The notes beneath the pieces are model-generated. The model was not told where the DNA came from. It did no database searches and saw only the letters and a program-made list of their open reading frames with translations. The position numbers and the translations under genes are program-made. Below, piece after piece: positions 58,346 through 61,720 of a stretch of DNA of 64,000 nucleotides. Source of the DNA: Nissolia schottii (lineage: Eukaryota; Streptophyta; Magnoliopsida; Fabales; Fabaceae). Positions within the stretch are counted from its first letter, which is position 1; each line of letters starts with the position of its first letter. Location of the stretch: contig QANU01015964.1 of assembly GCA_003254905.1 (NCBI GenBank), forward strand, positions 964,713 to 1,028,712, read 5' to 3'.

Positions 58346-61305
58346 CAGCAGAACAACTCACCAGAAGGAGATGGCAAGAGGAAACGTCATGTCCCTCACG
58401 TGCCTATTAAAGCTCGGGACTGTGGCGGCGCGTGGCTGGGTGAACGGCCGCGAAACTTCGGCATTGCCGCGATCAGCGGTGGTCGTGAGGTCACCGGTGC
58501 AAAATGGGTTGGGGCATGGTGGTGGAGATAACCGTGAATAGTGAAAGGGGGGAGGAACCCAGGAGCCCTAGCTCTGGATACCAAGTTTAATGTAAATATT
58601 TCTTATTCACATTTCAACAAGGAACTTTACAATTTATAGATATAATAATCAAGAGAAAAAAAGGAAACTAAATCAATCTAAATAACTAAATCAATTTAAA
58701 TATATCTCTATACTAATACTATCCTAAAATAGATAAATTCAATCCTGTCAAATATAAACCAAATATTCAACACTTATAATGCCCCTGAACTTCCTTCGTC
58801 TATACACCTTAAGCCCTCCCTTAGGAATTTCCTACCTACTTTCCGACATAGTATTCCCTAATACCGTTATTTTGAAGGAAGGGCATAGCCTTTGTGGTGG
58901 TTTTATACAAACTACTCCCTTCGTCCACTATTAAGTGTCTTTTTTTTGACTTCTAGCCATTGTTGACTCAATGTATCCAGACGTAAATACATCTAGATAC
59001 ATTGAGTCAACAATGTATCTAGAAATCAAAAAATGACACTTAATTGTGGATGGAGGTAGTAACAACTAACACAGCTCATGTAAATTTGGTCATCTCACAT
59101 TTTTGCTTTGCTGAAAAGAGTAGGAGTGTTGGTACATGATGGCCAATGTTATTTTTATCCATACTACTGATACTTATGCCATTGATGATAATCCTATGAG
59201 GCTATGACTGATATGGTTTGGTTCACTCATTCTTCCTATGAATTGAACTGCAATTTCTGTTGAATATATTGTTTAGCTTTGGAGTAACTGCTGCAAGCAG
59301 GCATTAAATACTCAGATTAAGTTGCGAAGAATTATGAAATCCATTTTGTTATACAAGTAAATGTACTAATGGGCCTACATTTAATTGAGTTTATTGTTGA
59401 AAGGACATGCTTTCATGCACGTATTTGTAATGTAAGAACAATTTTACCTTTCCAGGTATATATATATTGGGGATATAGCTCGTGCTGGCATCCATCCTCC
59501 AAATGTTGCTGCTGTTTACCGCAAGATTGATGGACTTTTTGCTCTCCCACTGGGGTATGACCTGGTAAGGCTCTAATTGATGCTCAAAAGTAAGAGAAAT
59601 CAAGTTTGGTTGTTCATTTGATGAATTTTAGATGAAGACTAGTGCTTTGCCTAGTAGTCAACATTTTCCCTAATCCCTGTAAAAAGAAAAGAAATTAGAT
59701 GTAAATACGAAGCGAAATTTCATTGACTACGTGATATTGTTCTGTTTGAGGGGGAGAGAAACTCCAGGTTGATTTTTTTGTGGGAGGAGGAGCATGGAAG
59801 CTATTAATAGAACATAACACCACTATTTCTCACACAGTAAATGCTAATGCAAGTTATTGCAAGGGATATTTTAAGGAAAAATGGAATGGTCAATGGTGCC
59901 CAACCTTGGGAAGGCCCATAAAATAGTGAAGACTGAAGAAACATAGGCCAAGCAGAATAGAGAGAAAAATATTGAGCAACCCCGGCCAATATTACGTAGA
60001 ACCACTCTCCCAATGTCTTGCCATTCATAATTTAAAAACATTAGGACTGTGTTTGTTTGAGTGGTAAGTAGGTGTGGAATGAAAAGGAGTGTGTTGAAAT
60101 AGTTTGATTTTTTACTTGTGAGTGCTTAAAAGAGCGTTGAACAATCATTTTCTGCCTACTGAAACGCTGTTGGAGTGGAAGTTTTTGGGTCAAATTTGGT
60201 TGTACCAAGAAGGCTAAAGTAATTCCCAATTCAAATTCGTTGCCACTCCATTTTAATATACTCAAACTAGCATATCCTAAAATTGGAATGAGGGACATCC
60301 TATGGCGGAGGAAGAAAATAGATTGCTTAGGCTCAAAGAAGGTGGGTCAAGAAACGTAGGACCTGAGTGGTGGTTCCATGTTTTTTGTTGGATATTTTTC
60401 TAATCAGTTGGCCTAAGATTTCTCTGAGGGATATTTTATTTTCTTGCCCAAGGGTTGGTTGTCCTGTTTACTTACAGAATAATGAAAATATTTGGAAGCA
60501 GCAGCACAATAATGAACTGTCCTGAAGGATTGTCTGATATATTCGTCCTCATCAATTTATTGATCACAGATATCCCATGTCTGTACCAGAGAAGAGGTTT
60601 TCATCTTTCACACACATTTTTGTTTTTCCTATATTCAAGATTTTCAACCAGTAGCAGATAAGTTTGTCCTCAATTTTCAAATTAGTTTCAGTATCAGTTG
60701 GCAGTGGATGTATTCGACAAAAACACAAATCTAGTAAAGATGACAGTGATTTCATTTCAGTTCGCTGCTCTATTGTCTGGTTATTTCTAATTTAGACATG
60801 GGATTCTGTTTGACTGCCATTTTTATTTAAAATATTAATGAATCGTTTGTCTTTTGGTTTTTGGTTTTTCCGAAATGCTTGCATTAGCGGAATGGTGATC
60901 AACTAATCATGTTTGACCAATCAATGGTGTATGCCTTATTATCACCTGAGAACGGTTTTACATCCTCTGCAGGTGTGGCGAAACTGTAAAGAGGATTACG
61001 TCACTCCCGTATCAATTTGGCACCCACGGGCTCCAGATGGATTTGTTTCTCCTGGATGTGTTGCCGTTGCTGATCATATGGAACCAGAGCCTGATCTTGT
61101 GTACTGCATCGCCGAGTCATTAGTTGAGGAAACAGAATTTGAAGAGCAGAAAATTTGGTCTGCACCTGACTCATATCCATGGGCCTGTCATGTTTATCAA
61201 GTACAGAGTGATGCTTTGCATTTTGTTGCTTTACGACTAGTGAAGGAAGACTCCAACTTGAAGCCCAAGAGGGTCCTTGATGACCCTCAGTTTCAATCAC
61301 CATAG
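4178..61305 (+). CDS. VPS13: VPS13-type intermembrane lipid-transfer protein, 63 coding exons
   Basis: This gene encodes a bridge-like lipid-transfer protein of the VPS13 family. Members carry a long hydrophobic groove that moves bulk phospholipid between membranes at contact sites. I traced all coding exons by frame and GT-AG junctions; their coordinates are given in the block entries below. They total 13,068 bases and 4,355 residues, about the length of the long plant paralogues. The start is chosen because the protein opens with the chorein signature [18 protein letters not shown] and no in-frame ATG precedes it. Order of parts: chorein N-terminus, groove repeats, PH (about 798-910), Vps62-type repeats (about 2013-2400), C2-like (about 2570-2740), VAB/SHR-BD (about 2750-3600), VPS13 C-terminal region (about 3735-3970), PH-like (about 3972-4119), Vps62-type pair (about 4192-4340). 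No frameshift or premature stop was found. The PH domain suggests the Arabidopsis VPS13M1/M2 group; which one is uncertain. Confidence 0.95.
6010..6210 (+). mobile_element. LINE fragment (zinc-binding RT tail), intron 2
   Basis: The + strand encodes a decayed version of the C-terminal tail common in plant L1-type LINE proteins: [17 protein letters not shown] followed by a V-stop-R-D remnant. It lacks all RT motifs and is a short relic. Confidence 0.55.
6830..7130 (-). mobile_element. LINE fragment (zinc-binding RT tail), intron 4
   Basis: Read on the minus strand, the relic contains [15 protein letters not shown] and [13 protein letters not shown], the degenerate W-x-x-R/H-N-x-R-x-F tail of plant L1-type ORF2. 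Stops and frame changes interrupt it. The same wording, on the + strand, is found in intron 19. Confidence 0.55.
7178..7215. repeat. (ATT)n/(ATA)n microsatellite, self-complementary
   Basis: A run of cat/att triplets passes directly into a run of ata triplets, so the two halves can pair with each other. It lies in intron 4 inside LINE-derived sequence. Confidence 0.8.
7560..7690 (-). mobile_element. Second LINE tail fragment, intron 4
   Basis: On the minus strand the peptide [18 protein letters not shown] matches the F-L-A-S-L-W-C tail of plant LINEs. Because it lies upstream, on that strand, of the related piece at 6830-7130 and in the wrong order for one copy, it is probably a separate relic. 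Confidence 0.4.
10033..10463 (-). mobile_element. TRIM-like element with two direct terminal repeats, intron 7
   Basis: Two direct repeats of about 140 bp (10033-10175 and 10327-10463) flank about 150 bp of non-coding sequence. On the minus strand each runs from TG (TGTTGGGATCC or TGTTAGGATCC) to CA. Adjacent to the right-hand repeat on the minus strand is TCGTATTAGAGCTT, close to the initiator-tRNA-Met primer-binding site TGGTATCAGAGCTT. No coding capacity is present. The layout is that of a terminal-repeat retrotransposon in miniature. The teloboxes at 10385-10400 are part of the right-hand repeat. No clear target duplication was found. Confidence 0.75.
10555..10655 (+). mobile_element. LINE 3'-end fragment with (GTT)n tail, intron 7
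   Basis: Words resembling the common plant LINE 3' end (ATGATAAAACATAATGACAT, then CATGTAG) are followed by a run of GTT triplets at about 10632-10653. This is the usual tail of this LINE family. Confidence 0.6.
13065..13165 (-). mobile_element. LINE 3'-end fragment, antisense, intron 10
   Basis: Reverse-complemented, this matches the same LINE 3' end as at 10555-10655: a TATGATAGAA-type word, then CATGTAGCCAACTCC. The segment contains a partial local duplication (ggggttggctaca and ggagttggctaca). Confidence 0.55.
15577..15866. repeat. 144-bp tandem duplication in intron 15
   Basis: The unit beginning gttaatatcttctgaaaatt at 15577 begins again at 15721, and both copies end in a run of A before gtgag. 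The copies differ by a handful of substitutions and by A-run length, so the duplication is moderately recent. No coding or splice function is seen. Confidence 0.9.
17630..17800 (+). mobile_element. LINE tail fragment, intron 19
   Basis: The + strand peptide [18 protein letters not shown] resembles the L-A-S-L-W-C-S tail of plant L1-type ORF2. It is short and has no RT motif; confidence is limited. Confidence 0.4.
18190..18660 (+). mobile_element. LINE reverse-transcriptase C-terminal remnant, intron 19
   Basis: The + strand carries the highly repeated plant LINE segment [20 protein letters not shown] followed by [10 protein letters not shown], then [18 protein letters not shown]. Several stops interrupt it. 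It ends in the family 3' words around 18610-18650. The copy stands in the same direction as VPS13 and cannot encode a functional enzyme. Confidence 0.75.
18640..18810 (+). mobile_element. Second LINE family tail abutting the first, intron 19
   Basis: Immediately after the RT remnant the frame reads [20 protein letters not shown] then [13 protein letters not shown]. This is the tail of the other LINE family, seen antisense at 6830-7130. The direct junction suggests nested or sequential insertion. Confidence 0.6.
19404..19465. repeat. Compound (GT)n-(ATG)n microsatellite beside exon 21
   Basis: A TG/GT run to about 19430 passes into ATG/ATGATG repeats to about 19465. It starts 16 bases after the exon 21 donor at 19388. 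The block should be length-polymorphic and contains many GT dinucleotides close to a real 5' splice site. Confidence 0.9.
19579..19755. repeat. Inverted pair of LINE 3'-end pieces, intron 21
   Basis: cctagttggacaaggcttgg with a GTT run (19579-19610) is mirrored by acaacaaccaagccttttcc and actaggtggg (19720-19750). Both match the plant LINE 3' end, in opposite orientation, about 110 bases apart. Confidence 0.55.
25690..26280 (-). mobile_element. LINE remnant (zinc-binding RT region), intron 32
   Basis: The minus strand gives [18 protein letters not shown], then [11 protein letters not shown], and further along [11 protein letters not shown] and CAIIWGI. These correspond in order to the zf-RVT region of plant L1-type ORF2 (L-x-R-R-P, C-x-x-C, then W-x-x-R-N). 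Multiple stops are present. Confidence 0.65.
26590..27195 (+). mobile_element. LINE RT C-terminal remnant, intron 32
   Basis: This is a second, more diverged copy of the intron 19 family: [16 protein letters not shown], then CWVVKNQIE before a stop. It ends near 27160-27190 in ccaacctagtgggaaaaagg and a GTTGTTGT-type tail, the family 3' end. It is riddled with stops and small indels. Confidence 0.7.
28714..30707 (+). other. VPS13: VPS13 exons 35-38: two pairs of Vps62-type repeats (aa 2006-2427)
   Basis: Coding exons are 28714-28798, 28897-29226, 29773-30132 and 30218-30707. Four copies of a W-P-x-x-P-x-G module occur: [47 protein letters not shown] and [16 protein letters not shown]. They alternate between a GD-ending and a GC-ending form, so they read as two tandem pairs. 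This resembles the plant/fungal Vps62 (DUF946) family, whose biochemical role is not established. Introns 35 and 37 interrupt both pairs at the same residue and in the same phase. Intron 36 (29227-29772) holds only a CT microsatellite. Confidence 0.82.
29669..29697. repeat. (CT)n microsatellite, intron 36
   Basis: An uninterrupted run of CT dinucleotides lies about 75 bases before the exon 37 acceptor, outside the immediate polypyrimidine tract. Confidence 0.9.
31150..31205 (+). mobile_element. Short LINE 3'-end fragment, intron 38
   Basis: gatatggtttatgataagac and acaatgatgc match the plant LINE 3' end seen at 10555 and 18610. Only about 50 bases remain. Confidence 0.45.
31813..33065 (+). 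other. VPS13: VPS13 exons 39-40: linker before the C2-like region (aa 2428-2536)
   Basis: Coding exons are 31813-31976 and 32903-33065. The protein returns to groove-like beta structure ([38 protein letters not shown]). Intron 38 (30708-31812) contains a short LINE-end fragment near 31150-31205. I recognised nothing in intron 39 (31977-32902). Confidence 0.88.
33202..35840 (+). other. VPS13: VPS13 exons 41-44: C2-like region (aa 2537-2748)
   Basis: Coding exons are 33202-33471, 33606-33803, 35064-35106 and 35716-35840. The segment includes [35 protein letters not shown] and [14 protein letters not shown] followed by VGFFSASL. This spacing resembles the strand order of a C2 domain (V-x-V-x-L near the start, W-N-E-x-F-x-F in the middle, L-x-V-x-D near the end). 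Plant VPS13s are known to carry such a domain. Calcium-binding Asp clusters are not obvious, so calcium dependence is uncertain. Exon 43 is only 43 bases. Intron 42 (33804-35063) holds nothing I recognise; intron 43 carries a TRIM-like element. Confidence 0.7.
35238..35585 (+). mobile_element. TRIM-like element, intron 43
   Basis: Two diverged direct repeats (about 35238-35360 and 35460-35585) share the order aag-t-cac, GAGTTTGGGCAA/GAGCTTGGGCAA, TTGAG(C/T)TAG and TTTT-GGGTTG. A strong polypurine tract of G and A (about 35441-35459) directly precedes the second repeat, as expected for a + strand element. The internal part is about 100 bp and non-coding. Confidence 0.6.
36620..36715 (+). mobile_element. 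Solo terminal-repeat fragment related to the TRIMs, intron 45
   Basis: The words AATCCTCTCCCACTAGCTTC and AGAGTTGAGTTAAGCCC match the core of the terminal repeats at 35238-35585 and 43385-43622. No partner repeat was found nearby. Confidence 0.4.
37904..38372 (-). mobile_element. Solo LTR (copy 1) with perfect 5-bp target duplication, intron 45
   Basis: On the minus strand the element runs from TGTTACGCACCC to CAGTTCTTACA (TG to CA, 469 bp). It is bounded on both sides by TAGTG (37899-37903 and 38373-38377), a perfect 5-bp target-site duplication. There is no internal coding region, so it is a solo LTR left by recombination between the LTRs of a full element. A relative lies in intron 50. 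Confidence 0.85.
40612..41118 (-). mobile_element. Solo LTR (copy 2), intron 50
   Basis: This 507-bp element has the same ends as the copy at 37904: TGTTACATACCC on the minus strand, ending CAGTTCTTACA. It shares internal words such as ggatcccttggtcc, gagaatca-ggg and cagatattattc. Flanks are ttttg (40607-40611) and ctttg (41119-41123), a one-mismatch 5-bp duplication. It begins 54 bases after the exon 50 donor. Confidence 0.82.
42420..42545 (+). mobile_element. LINE tail fragment, intron 51
   Basis: The + strand peptide [20 protein letters not shown] then RDWRAL is a clear version of the L1-type ORF2 tail (L-A-S-x-W-C-S ... R-D-W-R-A-L). No upstream RT is recognised. Confidence 0.6.
43320..43360 (+). 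mobile_element. Short LINE 3'-end fragment, intron 51
   Basis: ggtctatgataggacacaat followed by gacatcacttgatca matches the LINE 3' end common to several introns here. It lies just upstream of the TRIM-like element. Confidence 0.45.
43385..43622 (-). mobile_element. TRIM-like element, intron 51
   Basis: Direct repeats at about 43385-43471 and 43536-43622 share AGAG(T/G) then ATTATAAAGG and end in GTGAGAC(C/T)-A. Between them gctttgatacta (43501-43512) is, on the minus strand, TAGTATCAAAGC, two mismatches from the tRNA-Met primer-binding word TGGTATCAGAGC. No coding sequence is present. Confidence 0.6.
45756..46080 (-). mobile_element. TRIM-like element, intron 54
   Basis: Two diverged repeats (about 45756-45852 and 45958-46080) share a-ctcaa, gttgtcc, AATAAAG/TATAAAGG and end in GTGG(A/G)ACTTAATA. 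The internal segment contains repeated gattggacatct. It is related in wording to the elements in introns 43 and 51 but in minus orientation. Confidence 0.5.
46180..46620 (-). mobile_element. LINE remnant, antisense, intron 54
   Basis: The T-run at 46181 followed by sequence that reads on the minus strand as [17 protein letters not shown], then a V-Y-G-R-K-G word and [14 protein letters not shown], resembles the C-terminal part of plant L1-type ORF2. Stops and frameshifts are frequent, so the limits are approximate. Confidence 0.5.
47151..47406. mobile_element. Foldback MITE-like element (two about 120-bp inverted arms), intron 54
   Basis: The left arm starting gaataaaacatcaaatcagt is mirrored by a right arm ending gactgatttgatgatttattc. 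Further inward, gcagcatca pairs with tgatgctgc, gtttcaaatcaatc with gatggatttgaaac, and ggcaatcaaattagtcc with ggactaacttgattgac. Nearly the whole 256 bp can fold into one hairpin. No coding capacity or clear target duplication is visible. Confidence 0.8.
48990..49085 (+). mobile_element. LTR-end fragment with primer-binding-site-like word, intron 55
   Basis: The segment ends with taagcttttgatagagatga and then catggtgtcaaagcc. The last part is close to the tRNA-Met primer-binding word tggtatcagagcc. Similar LTR-end wording occurs near 23340-23420. These are probably decayed LTR ends. Confidence 0.4.
51334..52139 (+). other. VPS13: VPS13 exons 58-60: C-terminal PH-like region and tail (aa 3972-4191)
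   Basis: Coding exons are 51334-51492, 51571-51855 and 51924-52139. The pattern [20 protein letters not shown] then [16 protein letters not shown] and FVRVIKC is the C-terminal PH-like fold found in most VPS13 proteins, which helps recruitment to acceptor organelles. The final helix is around [18 protein letters not shown]. Exon 60 encodes a polar Ser/Arg-rich tail (about 4120-4191) with no recognised domain. Confidence 0.87.
52796..53620 (-). mobile_element. LINE reverse-transcriptase remnant, antisense, intron 61
   Basis: The minus strand reads in order [41 protein letters not shown] (the A-D-D catalytic box, with the first residue altered), [34 protein letters not shown] and [10 protein letters not shown]. 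This is the RT core of a plant L1-type LINE. Stops, frame changes and a poly-C run (53525-53538) break it. It lies just left of the Copia insertion. Confidence 0.8.
53957..54145 (-). repeat. 3' LTR of the Copia element
   Basis: It starts TGTTGAATATT on the minus strand and follows the polypurine tract. The outer end reads ATTAAACT. The 8-base end agtttaat (+) is shared with the other LTR, so the repeat extends past the more canonical CA. Confidence 0.85.
54146..54156 (-). other. Polypurine tract of the Copia element
   Basis: TTGAGGGGGAG on the minus strand directly precedes the TGTTGAA start of the 3' LTR, the standard plus-strand priming position. Confidence 0.85.
54153..54865 (-). pseudogene. 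Copia RNase H region, broken
   Basis: The frame that ends at 54153 carries typical Copia RNase H words: A-x-A-T-x-E-L-L-W-L-K, then CDNQSALYL and HERTKHVEV, and the last catalytic stretch near [13 protein letters not shown] stop (TAG on the minus strand, + 54741-54743) lies upstream. The region is out of frame with the RT piece because of a lesion near 54890. Confidence 0.85.
54866..55378 (-). pseudogene. Copia reverse transcriptase, broken
   Basis: The minus-strand frame shows [24 protein letters not shown] and the catalytic box YVDDI in a hydrophobic context, all diagnostic of Copia RT. It is separated from the integrase frame by a small deletion near 55380 and from RNase H by a one-base change near 54890. 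Confidence 0.9.
55492..56973 (-). pseudogene. Copia integrase and start of RT, 493-codon open segment
   Basis: This is the longest open stretch in the element. It contains the H-H-C-C zinc-binding region ([13 protein letters not shown] ... CESCQLGKH) and the DDE core ([23 protein letters not shown] and [13 protein letters not shown]). A Pro/Ser-rich linker and the first RT residues follow. It ends in a TGA stop at 55492-55494 where family members continue. Stops at 56974-56976 and 56992-56994 precede it. Confidence 0.9.
57235..58290 (-). pseudogene. Copia gag and protease start, broken
   Basis: Gag begins at the ATG complementary to 58288-58290 ([12 protein letters not shown]). It carries the Copia gag words [17 protein letters not shown] and [17 protein letters not shown] zinc knuckle [14 protein letters not shown] lies at 57484-57525 after an Arg/Gly-rich tract. 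In-frame stops occur at 57874-57876, 57595-57597 and 57262-57264; the last lies just before the protease D-S-A motif. Confidence 0.88.
58571..58583 (-). other. Primer-binding site of the Copia element
   Basis: TGGTATCCAGAGC on the minus strand resembles the complement of the initiator tRNA-Met 3' end (TGGTATCAGAGC), with one extra C. It touches the 5' LTR without a spacer. Confidence 0.8.
58584..58772 (-). repeat. 5' LTR of the Copia element
   Basis: It is the partner of 53957-54145, starting TGTTGAATATT on the minus strand. Differences from the left LTR are two substitutions near the ATTAAACT end and two in an A/G run. Confidence 0.88.
58913..59061. mobile_element. Stowaway-like MITE, intron 61
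   Basis: Terminal inverted repeats match the common plant MITE end: tactcccttcgtccac on the left and gtggatggaggtagta on the right, with TA at each border. Inner parts also pair (gtgtctttttt with aaaaaatgacac; attgttgactcaatgtatc with gatacattgagtcaacaat), so about 149 bp fold into a hairpin. It lies 140 bp from the Copia element. Confidence 0.82.
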
Positions 61306-61720
61306 ACTAAAATTTGTGTTCAAGGTCATTTTCCACTTTGGCTTCATGGAGATCCGGAAGATGTGCCTTTCTAAAGAAGAACACTTCGTGAGTTGGACGA
61401 TAATCATGGAGGCTGTGTTTGTGTTTGTAATTGTTACTGCTTTCGGCACCCAATGGCGACGAGCACAGGAAATTGACCTTGCTATGCTCAGGTCTCGACT
61501 ATTTTTTGGTCATTTAACTTCTCGAATTTGATTGCGTCACTGATGGATGTCACACGGTTGATACTTGACACTCAAGGCAGAGATTACCAAACTGGGGTGT
61601 GCTTTAATGATTTGCTGATATGATGACGCGGTTTGTACAGATTATATATATCCTTGATCTCTAGGATACGTTGTAATTGTACATAATTACGTGTATAGTG
61701 TTTTGTTGGTTGATTTCACG
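61306..61720 (+). other. Probable VPS13 3' UTR
   Basis: The stop codon is followed by about 400 bases of mixed composition before strongly AT-rich intergenic DNA. T/G-rich words around 61625-61710 (for example ttgtaattgtacataattac) fit plant polyadenylation signals, but no exact AATAAA marks the end. A small open frame at 61277-61531 is out of frame with VPS13. Confidence 0.5.

Larger units (their letters stand above)
53957..58772 (-). mobile_element. Copia LTR retrotransposon, full-length but degenerate, intron 61
   Basis: A 4,816-bp element is inserted antisense to VPS13. Both LTRs are 189 bp (53957-54145 and 58584-58772) and differ at four positions, about 98% identical. The primer-binding site TGGTATCCAGAGC abuts the right LTR (58571-58583), and the polypurine tract TTGAGGGGGAG abuts the left LTR. 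Gene order gag, protease, integrase, RT, RNase H is the Copia order. I see at least seven in-frame stops and two frameshifts, so it cannot move by itself. Flanks ctgat and cttat form an imperfect 5-bp duplication. Confidence 0.92.
52244..61305 (+). other. VPS13: VPS13 exons 61-63: C-terminal Vps62-type pair (aa 4192-4355)
   Basis: Coding exons are 52244-52296, 59456-59564 and 60973-61305, ending in TAG at 61303-61305. A third GD/GC repeat pair is present: [16 protein letters not shown], split by intron 61, and [16 protein letters not shown]. It matches the two pairs in exons 35-38. Intron 61 is 7,159 bp and contains an antisense LINE, a 4.8-kb Copia element and a MITE. Despite this, the donor (gtaatg at 52297) and acceptor (ccag before 59456) are intact and the frame closes. 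I recognised nothing in intron 62 (59565-60972). Confidence 0.88.

Noticed and set aside
61277-61531. 84-codon open frame overlapping the VPS13 stop
   Set aside because: It is out of frame with VPS13, begins inside its last exon, and resembles no protein; more likely 3' UTR.
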